A DNA stretch of 55,664 nucleotides. Source: Alphaproteobacteria bacterium (GTDB taxonomy: Bacteria; Pseudomonadota; Alphaproteobacteria; UBA6615). The stretch covers positions 1 to 55,664 of the forward strand of contig PBMH01000055.1 of the NCBI GenBank assembly GCA_002722515.1, written 5' to 3'. This document shows, one piece after another, positions 25,513 through 34,560 of this stretch. The notes beneath the pieces are model-generated. The model was not told the origin of the DNA. It saw only the letters and a program-made list of their open reading frames with translations, and did not search any database. Numbering within the stretch: position 1 is the first letter of the stretch; every line of letters starts with the position of its first letter. The translations under genes and the position numbers were made by a program.

Positions 25513-27918
25513 TTATCCCCGCAGGCTTCCGCCCGTCGCGTTCTCGACCGCCGTTACGATCTGCGCTGCAATCTTGTCGATCTCATTATCGGTCAGGGTC
25601 GCCTCGACCGGCTGAAGCGTGACCTGGATGGCCAGCGACTTCTTACCGTCCTCGATATTCTTGCCCTCGTAGACATCGAACAGATCAACACCCGAAATCA
25701 AACCACGCACAGCACCTCGCGCAGCACGTACCACATTGCCCGCCTCGACGTCCGAATTGACTAGGAAAGCAAAGTCGCGACGCACAGGCTGCAGGGATGA
25801 AAGATTTAATAGCGGACGGGCTGCACTCTTGTCCTTGCGTTCGGGCAACGCGTCGAGAAACACCTCGAACCCGATTGCCGGTCCCCGAACGTCGAGCTTA
25901 CCCAGGATGCCAGGGTGAATCTCACCGAACCATGCGAGCACATTCTTGCCTAGGCACAAGCGCCCTGAGCGCCCTGGGTGATACCAGGCCGGCGCCTCTC
26001 TGCTGGCCTGCACATTAGCAGTCGGCGCGCCGGCGGCATCCAGTGCGGCAAGCGCGTCGGCCTTTGCATCAAAGGCATCAACGATGCGGATCGGGTTTGA
26101 CCAATGGGCCGGGTGAGCGTTGCCGTGGCGCACCCCTGCGGCAACCAGAAGCTGTCCATCAGGGCCGGCATCGCGGTAGGCCGGACCTAGCTCAAATAGG
26201 CAGAGGTCAGCGAAACCCCGGTCAGCATTCCGGCCCGCCGCCAGCAGGAGATTCCCGAGAATCGAAGGGCGCATTACATCAAGCTCGCTAGAGATCGGAT
26301 TAACGAGCATTAGGCTATCCAACATGTCCGCGTTTTCAGCAAACAGTTCCGCATGTAAACGACCCATAAAAGACCAGGTGACCGCTTCGTTAAGGCCTTG
26401 CGCGGCTAGCGCGCGGCGGACAAGGCTAGCGCGCAACTGGGCCGGATTAATCGCTGCAGAAGGAAGCGCAGCATCCTGGTCGAGGGAAACCGATTCTATA
26501 TCATCGAAACCATGGATACGAGTAATCTCTTCAACTAGATCCGGCTCGCCATGCACGTCGGGGCGCCAAGATGGCGCCGTGGTGGTAATAATATTGCCAT
26601 CTATCTTCGTTTCAAAACCCAACCTATCCAGAATTTCTGCCTGGCGCGCAACAGGTATCTCTATACCACCCAGCCTCGCAACCCGGTCGGTTCTTAGCTC
26701 GATCTTGCGAGCCCCATCGGGCTTAATCCCGGCAGTCACCAGTCGGCTGGTCTCGCCACCGCACAGTTCGAGTATCATCCGGGCGGCCACCTCAGCACCC
26801 CAGCCGGCGGACTCCGGATCGACACCGCGTTCAAAGCGGTAGCGAGCATCAGACTCAATCGCCAACTTACGGCCGGTGGCAGCAACAGAGATCGGGTCGA
26901 ACAGAGCTACTTCGAGGAAGACCTCCGTGGTATCATCGGTGCAACTGGTCTCAAGCCCCCCCATCACACCGGCGGCGGCTTCGACAGTGTCCCCATCGCT
27001 GATCACAGTCATCTCGCTGTCCAGCGTGTATTCCCGTTCAACCAGCGCCATGAAGGTCTCACCATCGCGTGCCCTGCGCATGGTCAGAGTATTGTTGTCG
27101 AGCTTGTTCGCGTCGAAGACATGTAGCGGCCGGCCGAGGTCGATCGACACATAGTTGGTTACGTCGACCAGAGCTGAGATCGGTCGCAGACCAATGGCGC
27201 GCAAGCGGTCCTGCAACCAGGAGGGAGACGGCCGATTGGTGACCCCGCGGAAATGACGGCCCACCACGTAAGAGCACGCATTGCCGTCGCTGGCGATGCT
27301 CCAATCGATTGGGCTGGCATAGCTGCCGTCGAGAGGTGCTGCCGCGTCAAACGGCTTGAGCGTGCCGAGACCGGTAGCAGCCAGGTCACGAGCGATACCG
27401 CGCACGCCGGTACAATCGGGTCGGTTCGGTGTAAGCTCGATGTCTATCACTGGATCGTCGAGGCCGAGTACGCCGGCGAAAGGTTCACCTAAGGGCGCAT
27501 CATCGGGCAACTCGATGATACCGTCATGGTCGTCCGACAAGCCCATCTCACGCTCTGAAACAAGCATGCCATTGGATTCCACACCGCGAATCTTAGTTTT
27601 CTTGAGTTCGATATTGATGCCTGGAACATAGGTACCCGCGGGAGCGAAAACGCCCTTCATGCCGACGCGTGCATTGGGCGCGCCACACACAATCTGAACC
27701 TGTTCCTTACCCGTGTCTACAACACACACCTGCAGCCGGTCGGCGTCGGGGTGCTGCTCGGCGGCGACCACATGGGCCACCGTGAAGGCCGCCAGCTTGG
27801 CACCCGGATCGTCGATCGTATCAACCTCGAGGCCGATTTGGATGAGTGTCTCGACGATTGCATCGGTCGAGGCTGCGGTCTCAAGATGATCCTTGAGCCA
27901 GGAAAGGGTAAACTTCAT
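25513..27918 (-). CDS. pheT: Phenylalanyl-tRNA synthetase beta subunit
   Basis: Charges tRNA-Phe together with PheS as an alpha2-beta2 enzyme. The 801 residues show the PheT domain series: an N-terminal KFTLSWLKDHL, an EMAP-like tRNA-binding domain (near 40-150, with GVESNGMLVSEREMGLSDDH), B3/B4 editing domain near 210-375 (LVDVTNYVSIDLGRPLHVFD), B5 domain near 400-475, a synthetase-like domain, and the C-terminal anticodon-binding FDX-ACB domain (DLFDVYEGKNIEDGKKSLAI). ATG 27918 has GAGGGC about 7 bases upstream. pheS is 130 bases upstream, a wider gap than usual. Confidence 0.97.
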   Translation of the reverse strand: MKFTLSWLKDHLETAASTDAIVETLIQIGLEVDTIDDPGAKLAAFTVAHVVAAEQHPDADRLQVCVVDTGKEQVQIVCGAPNARVGMKGVFAPAGTYVPGINIELKKTKIRGVESNGMLVSEREMGLSDDHDGIIELPDDAPLGEPFAGVLGLDDPVIDIELTPNRPDCTGVRGIARDLAATGLGTLKPFDAAAPLDGSYASPIDWSIASDGNACSYVVGRHFRGVTNRPSPSWLQDRLRAIGLRPISALVDVTNYVSIDLGRPLHVFDANKLDNNTLTMRRARDGETFMALVEREYTLDSEMTVISDGDTVEAAAGVMGGLETSCTDDTTEVFLEVALFDPISVAATGRKLAIESDARYRFERGVDPESAGWGAEVAARMILELCGGETSRLVTAGIKPDGARKIELRTDRVARLGGIEIPVARQAEILDRLGFETKIDGNIITTTAPSWRPDVHGEPDLVEEITRIHGFDDIESVSLDQDAALPSAAINPAQLRASLVRRALAAQGLNEAVTWSFMGRLHAELFAENADMLDSLMLVNPISSELDVMRPSILGNLLLAAGRNADRGFADLCLFELGPAYRDAGPDGQLLVAAGVRHGNAHPAHWSNPIRIVDAFDAKADALAALDAAGAPTANVQASREAPAWYHPGRSGRLCLGKNVLAWFGEIHPGILGKLDVRGPAIGFEVFLDALPERKDKSAARPLLNLSSLQPVRRDFAFLVNSDVEAGNVVRAARGAVRGLISGVDLFDVYEGKNIEDGKKSLAIQVTLQPVEATLTDNEIDKIAAQIVTAVENATGGSLRG

Positions 27919-28048
27919 CGTGAAGCCCTCTCATAGCCGAAACGCCTCTCCTGCGAAGGTAGTAACCTATTATCGCTTACAGCTGCCCGATCGGACGAAT
28001 ATTTCAATCGATGCACGCCTGCACTGACGGGATACCAGCGGGGAACCA

Positions 28049-29131
28049 TTACAGCCCCCTCACCATCGACGGCACAGCAAGCGGCACGAAGCCGTAATGC
28101 TTGATCCAGCGTATATCGGCGTCAAAGAAGGTACGCAAGTCGGGGATTCCGTACTTAAGCATCGCAATTCGATCTATCCCCATGCCAAAAGCAAAACCCT
28201 GATACCTCGCGGAATCGATGCCACCATGTTCCAGTACCTTTGGGTGAACCATGCCCGAGCCCATAATCTCAAGCCAGTTGTCTGCCCCCTCGCCGAAGTT
28301 TCCTATCCGCAACTCCCCACCCTCACGCGAACAGCCAATATCGACCTCCATCGAAGGTTCAGTGAACGGGAAATAGCTTGGCCGGAATCGGACCGGTAGG
28401 TCGGATATATCGAAAAACGCACGGCAGAAATCAATGATACAGCCCTTGAGGTGCCCCATATGGGTTGTCTCGTCGATAACCAGCGCCTCAATCTGATGGA
28501 ACATCGGCGTATGGGTGGCGTCGGAATCACTTCGATAAGTTCGCCCTGGCGCAATCACACGGATCGGTGGTTTCGAGGTCTCCATGGTACGAATCTGCAC
28601 CGGCGAAGTGTGGGTCCGGAGCACTGATAATGCCCCGCCGTCCTGTCCTTTTAGATAAAAGGTATCGTGCATCTGCCGCGCCGGATGCTCAGGCGGGATA
28701 TTCAGTGCGGTGAAGTTGTGGAAATCATCCTCAATATCTGGGCCCTCAGCCACAGTGAATCCCATCTCGCCAAAGATCGCGATACATTCCTCCGTCACTT
28801 GGCTGACCGGATGCAGACGACCGTCCGGCCGTGGGCGCGGCGGCAAGGTCACATCTATGATCTCGTGGGTGAGCCGTGCCTCGAGCTCCGCCGCGTTTAG
28901 GTCAGCCTGGCGCGCGGTAATCGCCTCCAAGACCGCGTCCTTGACCAGATTCAACGCCTGGCCAGACTCCTTGCGGAGGTCGCCGTCCAGCTGGCTGAGG
29001 CTCTTCATCTGCTCAGTGATACGCCCTTTTTTACCAAATGCCGAAACGCGAACGGCCTCAAGCGCGTCGAGGCTATCCGCCGCTGCCACCTCTTCGAGCA
29101 GTGATACTTGCAACTCGATGACTTCGATCAT
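28049..29131 (-). CDS. pheS: Phenylalanyl-tRNA synthetase alpha subunit
   Basis: Catalytic class II subunit. Coiled-coil N-terminus (about 1-90), then motif 1 in HPVSQVTEECIAIFGEMGF, motif 2 in GRTYRSDSDATHTPMFHQIEALVID near 190-215, and motif 3 in GFAFGMGIDRIAMLKYGI near 315-333. Length 360, with the phenylalanine pocket residues in RPSYFPFTEPSMEVDI. ATG 29131 is 44 bases after rplT, and the order rpmI-rplT-pheS-pheT is the common one. Confidence 0.97.
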   Translation of the reverse strand: MIEVIELQVSLLEEVAAADSLDALEAVRVSAFGKKGRITEQMKSLSQLDGDLRKESGQALNLVKDAVLEAITARQADLNAAELEARLTHEIIDVTLPPRPRPDGRLHPVSQVTEECIAIFGEMGFTVAEGPDIEDDFHNFTALNIPPEHPARQMHDTFYLKGQDGGALSVLRTHTSPVQIRTMETSKPPIRVIAPGRTYRSDSDATHTPMFHQIEALVIDETTHMGHLKGCIIDFCRAFFDISDLPVRFRPSYFPFTEPSMEVDIGCSREGGELRIGNFGEGADNWLEIMGSGMVHPKVLEHGGIDSARYQGFAFGMGIDRIAMLKYGIPDLRTFFDADIRWIKHYGFVPLAVPSMVRGL

Positions 29132-29175
29132 GGTGTTACCGGTCCAACTCTGCTGAGCGGTCCCGAGGAACCGGC

Positions 29176-29541
29176 TCAGGCGGATGCGTTGAGGGCGTTT
29201 TGCGCCTGATTGACCAAATCCTTAAAGGCATCGGGTTCACGGACCGCCAGATCGGACAGAACCTTTCGATCAAGCTCAATCCCGGCCTGCTTCATGCCGG
29301 CCATGAACTGAGAATAGGTCATGCCATGCTCGCGGGCTCCTGCGTTAATGCGTTGGATCCAGAGTGAACGGAAGTTCCGCTTGCGGACCTTACGATCGCG
29401 ATAGGCATATTGCAGCCCTTTCTCGACCCGCTCCTTGGCAACACGATAGACCTTGGAATTGCGTCCCCTATAACCCTTGGCGGCCTTGAGGACCTTCTTA
29501 CGACGTGCGTTGCGCTGCACGGTGCTTTTTGCGCGTGACAT
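29176..29541 (-). CDS. rplT: Large ribosomal subunit protein bL20
   Basis: 121-residue basic protein. The opening [20 protein letters not shown] and the middle [19 protein letters not shown] are the bL20 signature. It binds 23S rRNA domain I in early assembly and in several bacteria represses its own operon. It begins 3 bases after rpmI. Confidence 0.97.
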   Translation of the reverse strand: MSRAKSTVQRNARRKKVLKAAKGYRGRNSKVYRVAKERVEKGLQYAYRDRKVRKRNFRSLWIQRINAGAREHGMTYSQFMAGMKQAGIELDRKVLSDLAVREPDAFKDLVNQAQNALNASA

Positions 29542-29544
29542 CGG

Positions 29545-29751
29545 CTAGCCCCTCTTCGCGTACGGCATCATCGGCCGGAGGATCTTCTCATCCGCCTTAG
29601 CAATATTGCCTATCTTACGCGCCTTGCGCTTCATCGACTGGGAACGCTTACGCATGCCGTGACGCATTCCCGAAGGCTTCATTCGAATTTTGCCAGAGGC
29701 CGAGACGCGAAACCGCTTCTTGACCGACGCTTTGGTCTTCATCTTGGGCAT
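29545..29751 (-). CDS. rpmI: Large ribosomal subunit protein bL35
   Basis: 68-residue basic protein, MPKMKTKASVKKRFRVSASG, the standard bL35 start. The open frame runs upstream to 29817, but ATG 29751 has GAGGA 4 bases before it and gives the normal length. It is first of the rpmI-rplT-pheS-pheT cluster; upstream the neighbour is an SDR gene on the opposite strand and not infC, so this cluster probably has its own promoter in the 227 bases before it, which I could not pin down. Confidence 0.96.
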   Translation of the reverse strand: MPKMKTKASVKKRFRVSASGKIRMKPSGMRHGMRKRSQSMKRKARKIGNIAKADEKILRPMMPYAKRG

Positions 29752-29978
29752 TTTGTCCTCGCTTTGATTTCGCGTGCTTTGCTCGACGGCTGGGCTGCCC
29801 CGGGTGTTAGAACTCACCCTGCCGCACCGTCGCTATTCGGAATGCGCGGGGTTATAGCCGCGCATGGCCCGGCTGGCAAGGGGTTCGACTTCGCAATTAC
29901 AACGCATGATTGTTGCCTCCGACCGCCATCCCAATTAGCGTCAGGGTCGAAAAACAGAAATCATTTGGGGCAATTTTT

Positions 29979-30761
29979 ATGGACTTGGAACTAAACGGAA
30001 AATCGGCGATCGTCACCGGTGCCAGTAAGGGCATCGGGAAGGCCGTCGCGGAGGTGCTAGCCGAAGAGGGCTGCTCCCTGCATCTCATCTCGCGCACCGA
30101 GCCCGACCTCGATGCCCTGCGCGACGATCTGCACTCTCGCTTCGGTGCCCAGGTCGCCGTCCATGCGTTGGACTTGTCCAAGGGTGAAGCGGTCCGTTCG
30201 TTGGTCGAGACGGCGGGCGACTGCGACATCTTAATCAACAATGCAGGCGCAATCCCGGCCGGCGACCTCGCCCGGCTCAATGATGACACCATCAAGGACG
30301 CCTGGGACCTTAAAGTGTTCGGCTTTGTCGGCCTGATCCGCGAGATCTATCCGCGCATGTGCAAACGCGGCTCCGGCGCGATCGTCAACATAATCGGCAT
30401 GGCCGGCGAACGTCCCCGCGCCGGCTATATCGCGGGCACGATGGGAAACGCCGCCTTGATGCAGCTCACAAGGGCACTCGGTGCCGAGAGCCTGGACCAT
30501 GGCGTCCGGGTTGTCGGCATCAATCCGGGACCTATCGAGACCGAGCGACTGGTCAGCCAGGCCAAGATTAACGCGGATATGGAGTTCGGAGACGAATCCC
30601 GTTGGCGCGAGACCCACAAGAGCTTGCCTGGCGGGCGCCCCGGTCTACCAGAGGAAATGGGTTGGCTCGCCGCCTATCTCGCCAGCGCACGTGCATCCTG
30701 GATCTCAGGTACGGTCATCATGGCCGACGGCGGCCAGCATTCCCGATCAGCGCGGGGATAG
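29979..30761 (+). CDS. Short-chain dehydrogenase/reductase family protein with atypical active site
   Basis: 260-residue Rossmann protein. TGASKGIG at about 12-19 and NNAG at 86-89 show that the cofactor site is intact, and VVGINPGPIETERL near 178 is the usual PGPI region. The catalytic Tyr is present (Y150 in GYIAGTMGN), but the Lys four residues on is Thr154, and the usual Ser site has Gly (NIIGMAG). It may belong to an SDR subgroup with YIAG.xGN in place of YxxxK, so it could be a real but different enzyme. ATG 29979 has GGGG about 8 bases upstream; a frame extension to 29910 is not used. It lies inside the infC-rpmI junction on the opposite strand. Confidence 0.82.
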   Translation: MDLELNGKSAIVTGASKGIGKAVAEVLAEEGCSLHLISRTEPDLDALRDDLHSRFGAQVAVHALDLSKGEAVRSLVETAGDCDILINNAGAIPAGDLARLNDDTIKDAWDLKVFGFVGLIREIYPRMCKRGSGAIVNIIGMAGERPRAGYIAGTMGNAALMQLTRALGAESLDHGVRVVGINPGPIETERLVSQAKINADMEFGDESRWRETHKSLPGGRPGLPEEMGWLAAYLASARASWISGTVIMADGGQHSRSARG

Positions 30762-30984
30762 TGTCGGGGCAGGCACGGAATACCCGTCGCCCTATCACTC
30801 CCCACCTAGAAACCGAGAAACTTTTCCGGCGTAAACTCAGACGCACCAACAGTTTCCGGAAATCACACCATCGTCCCCTATGCCGTCATAACCGCCCTTG
30901 CCGCAGACGGTTTTACGACGGACAGTTCGCCCCAGTTTTAATTCCGTCCTGGAATCAAGTCCGAGAATCACAATTCAGGCACGC
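30762..30984. other. Spacer between convergent SDR and infC genes
   Basis: 223 bases with no supported gene. There is a spaced inverted TTTCCGG/CCGGAAA pair, but its loop of about 25 bases makes it an unconvincing terminator. Nothing else was found. Confidence 0.4.
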
Positions 30985-31524
30985 CTAGCGCGGTGAAATC
31001 ACCATCACCATCTGACGGCCTTCCATTTTCGGCATCTGCTCAACCTTAGCAATCTCGTCCAATTCCGTGCGGACCCGTTCAAGCACCTGGGCCCCCAGAT
31101 CCTGATGGGCCATCTCACGGCCGCGGAAGCGCAGTGTCACCTTTACCTTATCGCCGTCATCAATGAATCGGCGGGCGTTTCGCATTTTCACATCGTAATC
31201 ATGGGTGTCGATGTTAGGACGAAGCTTTATCTCCTTGACGTCGATCGTCTTCTGCTTCTTGCGCGCCTCGTTGCGCTTCTTCTGCTCCTGATATTTTAGC
31301 TTACCGTGATCTATAATTTTGCAAACCGGCGGCTCGGCGTTCGGTGACACCTCCACCAGGTCGAGTCCCACATCTATGGCGCGCTGCAGTGCACTGGCGG
31401 TATCAACTACCCCTACCTGTTCGCCATTCTCATCAACGAGGCGTACTTCGGCCACGTCGATATCCTCGTTTGTGCGTGGCCCATCTTTTTTCGGAGGGCT
31501 CTGATCTACTGGTCGTCTAGCGAT
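30985..31524 (-). CDS. infC: Translation initiation factor IF-3, probable AUC start
   Basis: Prevents 50S joining and proofreads start codons. The N-domain has [15 protein letters not shown] and the C-domain [19 protein letters not shown], then [15 protein letters not shown] at the end. The first AUG/GUG-type start in frame is a GTG at 31455, which would remove the basic leader. Upstream, the frame spells [18 protein letters not shown], the usual alphaproteobacterial IF-3 leader, beginning at an ATC codon at 31524 with GGAG 7 bases before it. IF-3 genes commonly start with AUU, AUC or AUA so that IF-3 represses its own synthesis. This start gives 179 residues. It follows thrS after 42 bases. 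Confidence 0.93.
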   Translation of the reverse strand: MARRPVDQSPPKKDGPRTNEDIDVAEVRLVDENGEQVGVVDTASALQRAIDVGLDLVEVSPNAEPPVCKIIDHGKLKYQEQKKRNEARKKQKTIDVKEIKLRPNIDTHDYDVKMRNARRFIDDGDKVKVTLRFRGREMAHQDLGAQVLERVRTELDEIAKVEQMPKMEGRQMVMVISPR

Positions 31525-31566
31525 TACTAATCTCCATTCGATGTTGTTTTGGTATTGCCTGCCAAG

Positions 31567-33567
31567 CTAAACGGTTTGTTTCGCTGCCGGGCTTTCCGCT
31601 TCGGTACTTAGTTTGCCGACCGCATCGCCCAACGCAAGCACTTCCTGCTCCTTCGACCCGAGACGGCGGACGGCGACCGTGCCCTCCTCGGCCTCACGGC
31701 GGCCGACAACCAGGATCGCCGGCACATGCGCATGACTATGTTCGCGCACTTTATAATTGATCTTTTCATTGCGTAGATCCACCTCGACTCGCAGCCCCGC
31801 CGCTCGGCAGGCGGCCTCAACCACCTTGGCATAGTCGTTAGCGTCGCTCGTGATCGTCGCTACAACCATCTGTGTTGGCGCCAACCAGAGCGGGAAACGC
31901 CCCGCATAGTTCTCAATTAGGATGCCGATGAACCGCTCAAAAGATCCGAGGATCGCGCGATGCAGCATAACCGGTCGCACCTTCTCTCCACTCTCATCGA
32001 TATAGCTGGCATCGAGCCGCTCGGGAAGCACGAAGTCCACCTGGAGGGTGCCACACTGCCAATCTCGGCCGATGGCGTCGCGCAGCACGAATTCAAGCTT
32101 GGGGCCATAAAAGGCCCCCTCTCCTGGGTTAAGTGTAAAATCAAGACCGGCGGCTTTAGTAGCCTCCATCAGCGCCGCCTCGGCACGATCCCAGGTCGCA
32201 TCGTCGCCAGCGCGCACCTCGGGCCGATCAGAGAATTTTACCGCAACCTCCTCAAAACCAAAGTCCCGATAGACTGAACTAAGCAATTCGCAGAAGGACT
32301 TGGTCTCATCAACGATCTGATCTTCGCTACAGAAGATATGGGCATCATCCTGTGTAAACGCGCGCACTCGCATGATACCGTGCAATGCGCCCGACGGTTC
32401 ATAACGATGGCAGGAGCCAAACTCGGCCATGCGCAGCGGTAAATCTCGATAACTCTTCATGCCGGAGTTTCTAAAAATCTGCACATGGCACGGACAATTC
32501 ATAGGCTTTAGCGCCAGCATCCGGTTGTTTTGGGTCTCGGAAGCGTCGTGATCATTGATCTCCAGGCCGCCCTCATCCACCTCGGCAACAAACATGTTTT
32601 CGCGAAACTTTTCCCAGTGGCCCGAGCGCTCCCAAAGCGAGCGGTCCACAAGCTGAGGCGTTTTCACTTCCGTATAACCGGCGCCATCCAGACGAGTGCG
32701 CATGTAGTCCTCGCAGGCCCGGTAAAGTGTCCACCCCTTCGGATGCCAGAATACCGAGCCGACCGCAGCCTCTTGGATATGGAAGAGGTCCATCTCCCGC
32801 CCGATCCGCCGATGATCACGCTTTTCTGCCTCCTCAATCATCGTCAGATGGGCCTTGAGCTCTTTTTCGTTGCGCCAAGCCGTGCCGTAGATGCGCTGCA
32901 ACTGATCGTTCGCCGCATCACCTCGCCAGTAAGCGCCAGCGAGCTTCATGAGCTTGAACGCCTTGGGTAGCTTCCCCGTCGACGAAAGATGCGGGCCACG
33001 ACACAGATCGACCCAATTCCCCTGACGATACATCGTGATGTTCTCGCCCTCCGGAAGTTCGCCAACCCATTCGGCCTTGAACGTCTCACCTTCTTTCTCG
33101 AAATACGCGCGCACCTTGTCGCGTGACCAGACCTCACGAATTATCTGCTCGTCACGAGATACAATCTCTTCCATTCTTTTCTCAATGGCCTCGAAATCAT
33201 CCGACGAGAAGGCTTCCGCCCGATGGAAGTCGTAGTAGAAACCGTCATCCGTCGCGGGACCGAACGTAATCTGCGTGCCCGGGAATAATTCCTGGACAGC
33301 CTCGGCCAACACATGAGCCGCATCGTGACGGATCAACTCAAGTGCATCCTCGTCCTTGATTGTAATAATCGAAACGTCAGCATCAGACTCGATGAGCCGC
33401 GCAAGGTCACGAATTTCTCCATCCACACGGACCGCGAGTGCGGCCTTGGCCAAACCGGGGCCGATGTCTGCAGCTAACGCTGCGCCGGTAACCGAATCTT
33501 GAAAAACGCGCTCGCTACCATCGGGCAACGTTATTGTGACCTGGTTAGCCGATCCTGGGTCTGCCAT
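31567..33567 (-). CDS. thrS: Threonyl-tRNA synthetase
   Basis: Class II synthetase. Domain series: TGS domain about 8-70 ([12 protein letters not shown]), editing domain about 80-235 with the HxxxH pair in [16 protein letters not shown], catalytic core with motif 2 in [24 protein letters not shown] near 375, zinc ligands including Cys in [11 protein letters not shown], and a C-terminal anticodon domain ([10 protein letters not shown]). The start at ATG 33567 (MADPGS) is preferred; the frame can begin at a GTG at 33600. No T-box or long leader was seen. thrS and infC form a minus-strand pair. Confidence 0.96.
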   Translation of the reverse strand: MADPGSANQVTITLPDGSERVFQDSVTGAALAADIGPGLAKAALAVRVDGEIRDLARLIESDADVSIITIKDEDALELIRHDAAHVLAEAVQELFPGTQITFGPATDDGFYYDFHRAEAFSSDDFEAIEKRMEEIVSRDEQIIREVWSRDKVRAYFEKEGETFKAEWVGELPEGENITMYRQGNWVDLCRGPHLSSTGKLPKAFKLMKLAGAYWRGDAANDQLQRIYGTAWRNEKELKAHLTMIEEAEKRDHRRIGREMDLFHIQEAAVGSVFWHPKGWTLYRACEDYMRTRLDGAGYTEVKTPQLVDRSLWERSGHWEKFRENMFVAEVDEGGLEINDHDASETQNNRMLALKPMNCPCHVQIFRNSGMKSYRDLPLRMAEFGSCHRYEPSGALHGIMRVRAFTQDDAHIFCSEDQIVDETKSFCELLSSVYRDFGFEEVAVKFSDRPEVRAGDDATWDRAEAALMEATKAAGLDFTLNPGEGAFYGPKLEFVLRDAIGRDWQCGTLQVDFVLPERLDASYIDESGEKVRPVMLHRAILGSFERFIGILIENYAGRFPLWLAPTQMVVATITSDANDYAKVVEAACRAAGLRVEVDLRNEKINYKVREHSHAHVPAILVVGRREAEEGTVAVRRLGSKEQEVLALGDAVGKLSTEAESPAAKQTV

Positions 33568-33633
33568 ATCAGTTCCGTTGTTTCTCAAATTTCCAAACAC
33601 TCAGTTAACCAAAACAAGATGCGCCTGCGGGAT

Positions 33634-34560
33634 TTAATCCAGCTTGAGCACTGCTTCAACCTCGTCGATCGAAAGACCCGACAAGTCATCGCGCCGCAGG
33701 ATCGTTACATCCGCCCCCTTTTGAGCGCATAGGGCAGGGTCCGAGGCCTGGGAATAGAGCGCCACAGAAGAACATCCAGACGTTGCAATAATATGCATCG
33801 GCCCCGTATCGTTGCCCACAGCGCATATCGCACCACGTGCTAGCGCTACGATCTCGGCAAAGCTCGTGTCCGATGTCAGATCCTTCGCTCCTGGGCAGAA
33901 GTACGAAATCGTACCAATTGCATGGGCATCCGCACCCGCTCCTATCAGCACCGGCATCACACCTCGCGCAACGAGCCGGCGCGCTAGTTCAGTGAACGCG
34001 CCAACAGGCCAACGCTTCTCTGGTCGATGGGTAGAGCCGCCGGGCACCAGCAACACATAAGGAGCTGTGACAGCGAACCTCGCTGCGTCTGCCTGCACCC
34101 AATCGAGCGAGGGCGAAGGGACATTCTTAATGCCAGCGATCGCGAGTTGATCTGCCTGGCGATCAATCGTGTGCATGCTGTCGCGGTTCGGGTTGTCGTG
34201 GCGCAGGGCTGCACCGCGCGCAATACCCGACCACTCCGGTCGGCGTCCAGGTAACATTAGATGAAAGTAGAGATTCGAGCGGTCCGACGTCTGCAGATCA
34301 TAGACCCTGTCAAACTGGGCGCCGCGCAGCTGGAACCGAAGACGATGCCAGTCACGCCAGTTCTTCCAGCTCGGTCGGCTATCAACCCATACTTCGTCGA
34401 ACCAGTTGGAGGCCGCGAGGAAATCGCGAAAGACCGGCGCGGTCAGAAGGGTGATATGGGCGTTTGGGTGATGACCACGAATCGCGGCAAATGGGCCCGT
34501 CGCCTGAACAACATCACCTAGCGCCCCAAGCTTGATTACCAGCACCTGTTCGGCTTTCAT
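33634..34560 (-). CDS. Glycosyltransferase family 9 (heptosyltransferase-like)
   Basis: GT-B enzyme of the ADP-heptose:LPS heptosyltransferase group, acting on the cytoplasmic side in lipopolysaccharide or glycolipid assembly. N-terminal VLVIKLGALGDVVQATGPFAAI is the GT9 entry; LLVPGGSTHRPEKRWP near 178 and VGNDTGPMHIIATSG near 255 line the nucleotide-sugar site. 308 residues from ATG 34560. That ATG overlaps the GT4 stop by 4 bases (ATGA), so the pair is translationally coupled. The exact sugar and acceptor are not known. Confidence 0.88.
   Translation of the reverse strand: MKAEQVLVIKLGALGDVVQATGPFAAIRGHHPNAHITLLTAPVFRDFLAASNWFDEVWVDSRPSWKNWRDWHRLRFQLRGAQFDRVYDLQTSDRSNLYFHLMLPGRRPEWSGIARGAALRHDNPNRDSMHTIDRQADQLAIAGIKNVPSPSLDWVQADAARFAVTAPYVLLVPGGSTHRPEKRWPVGAFTELARRLVARGVMPVLIGAGADAHAIGTISYFCPGAKDLTSDTSFAEIVALARGAICAVGNDTGPMHIIATSGCSSVALYSQASDPALCAQKGADVTILRRDDLSGLSIDEVEAVLKLD

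Noticed and set aside
30785-30870. TTTCCGG/CCGGAAA inverted pair as a terminator after the SDR gene
   Set aside because: The loop is about 25 bases and no T-run follows, so the evidence is too weak.
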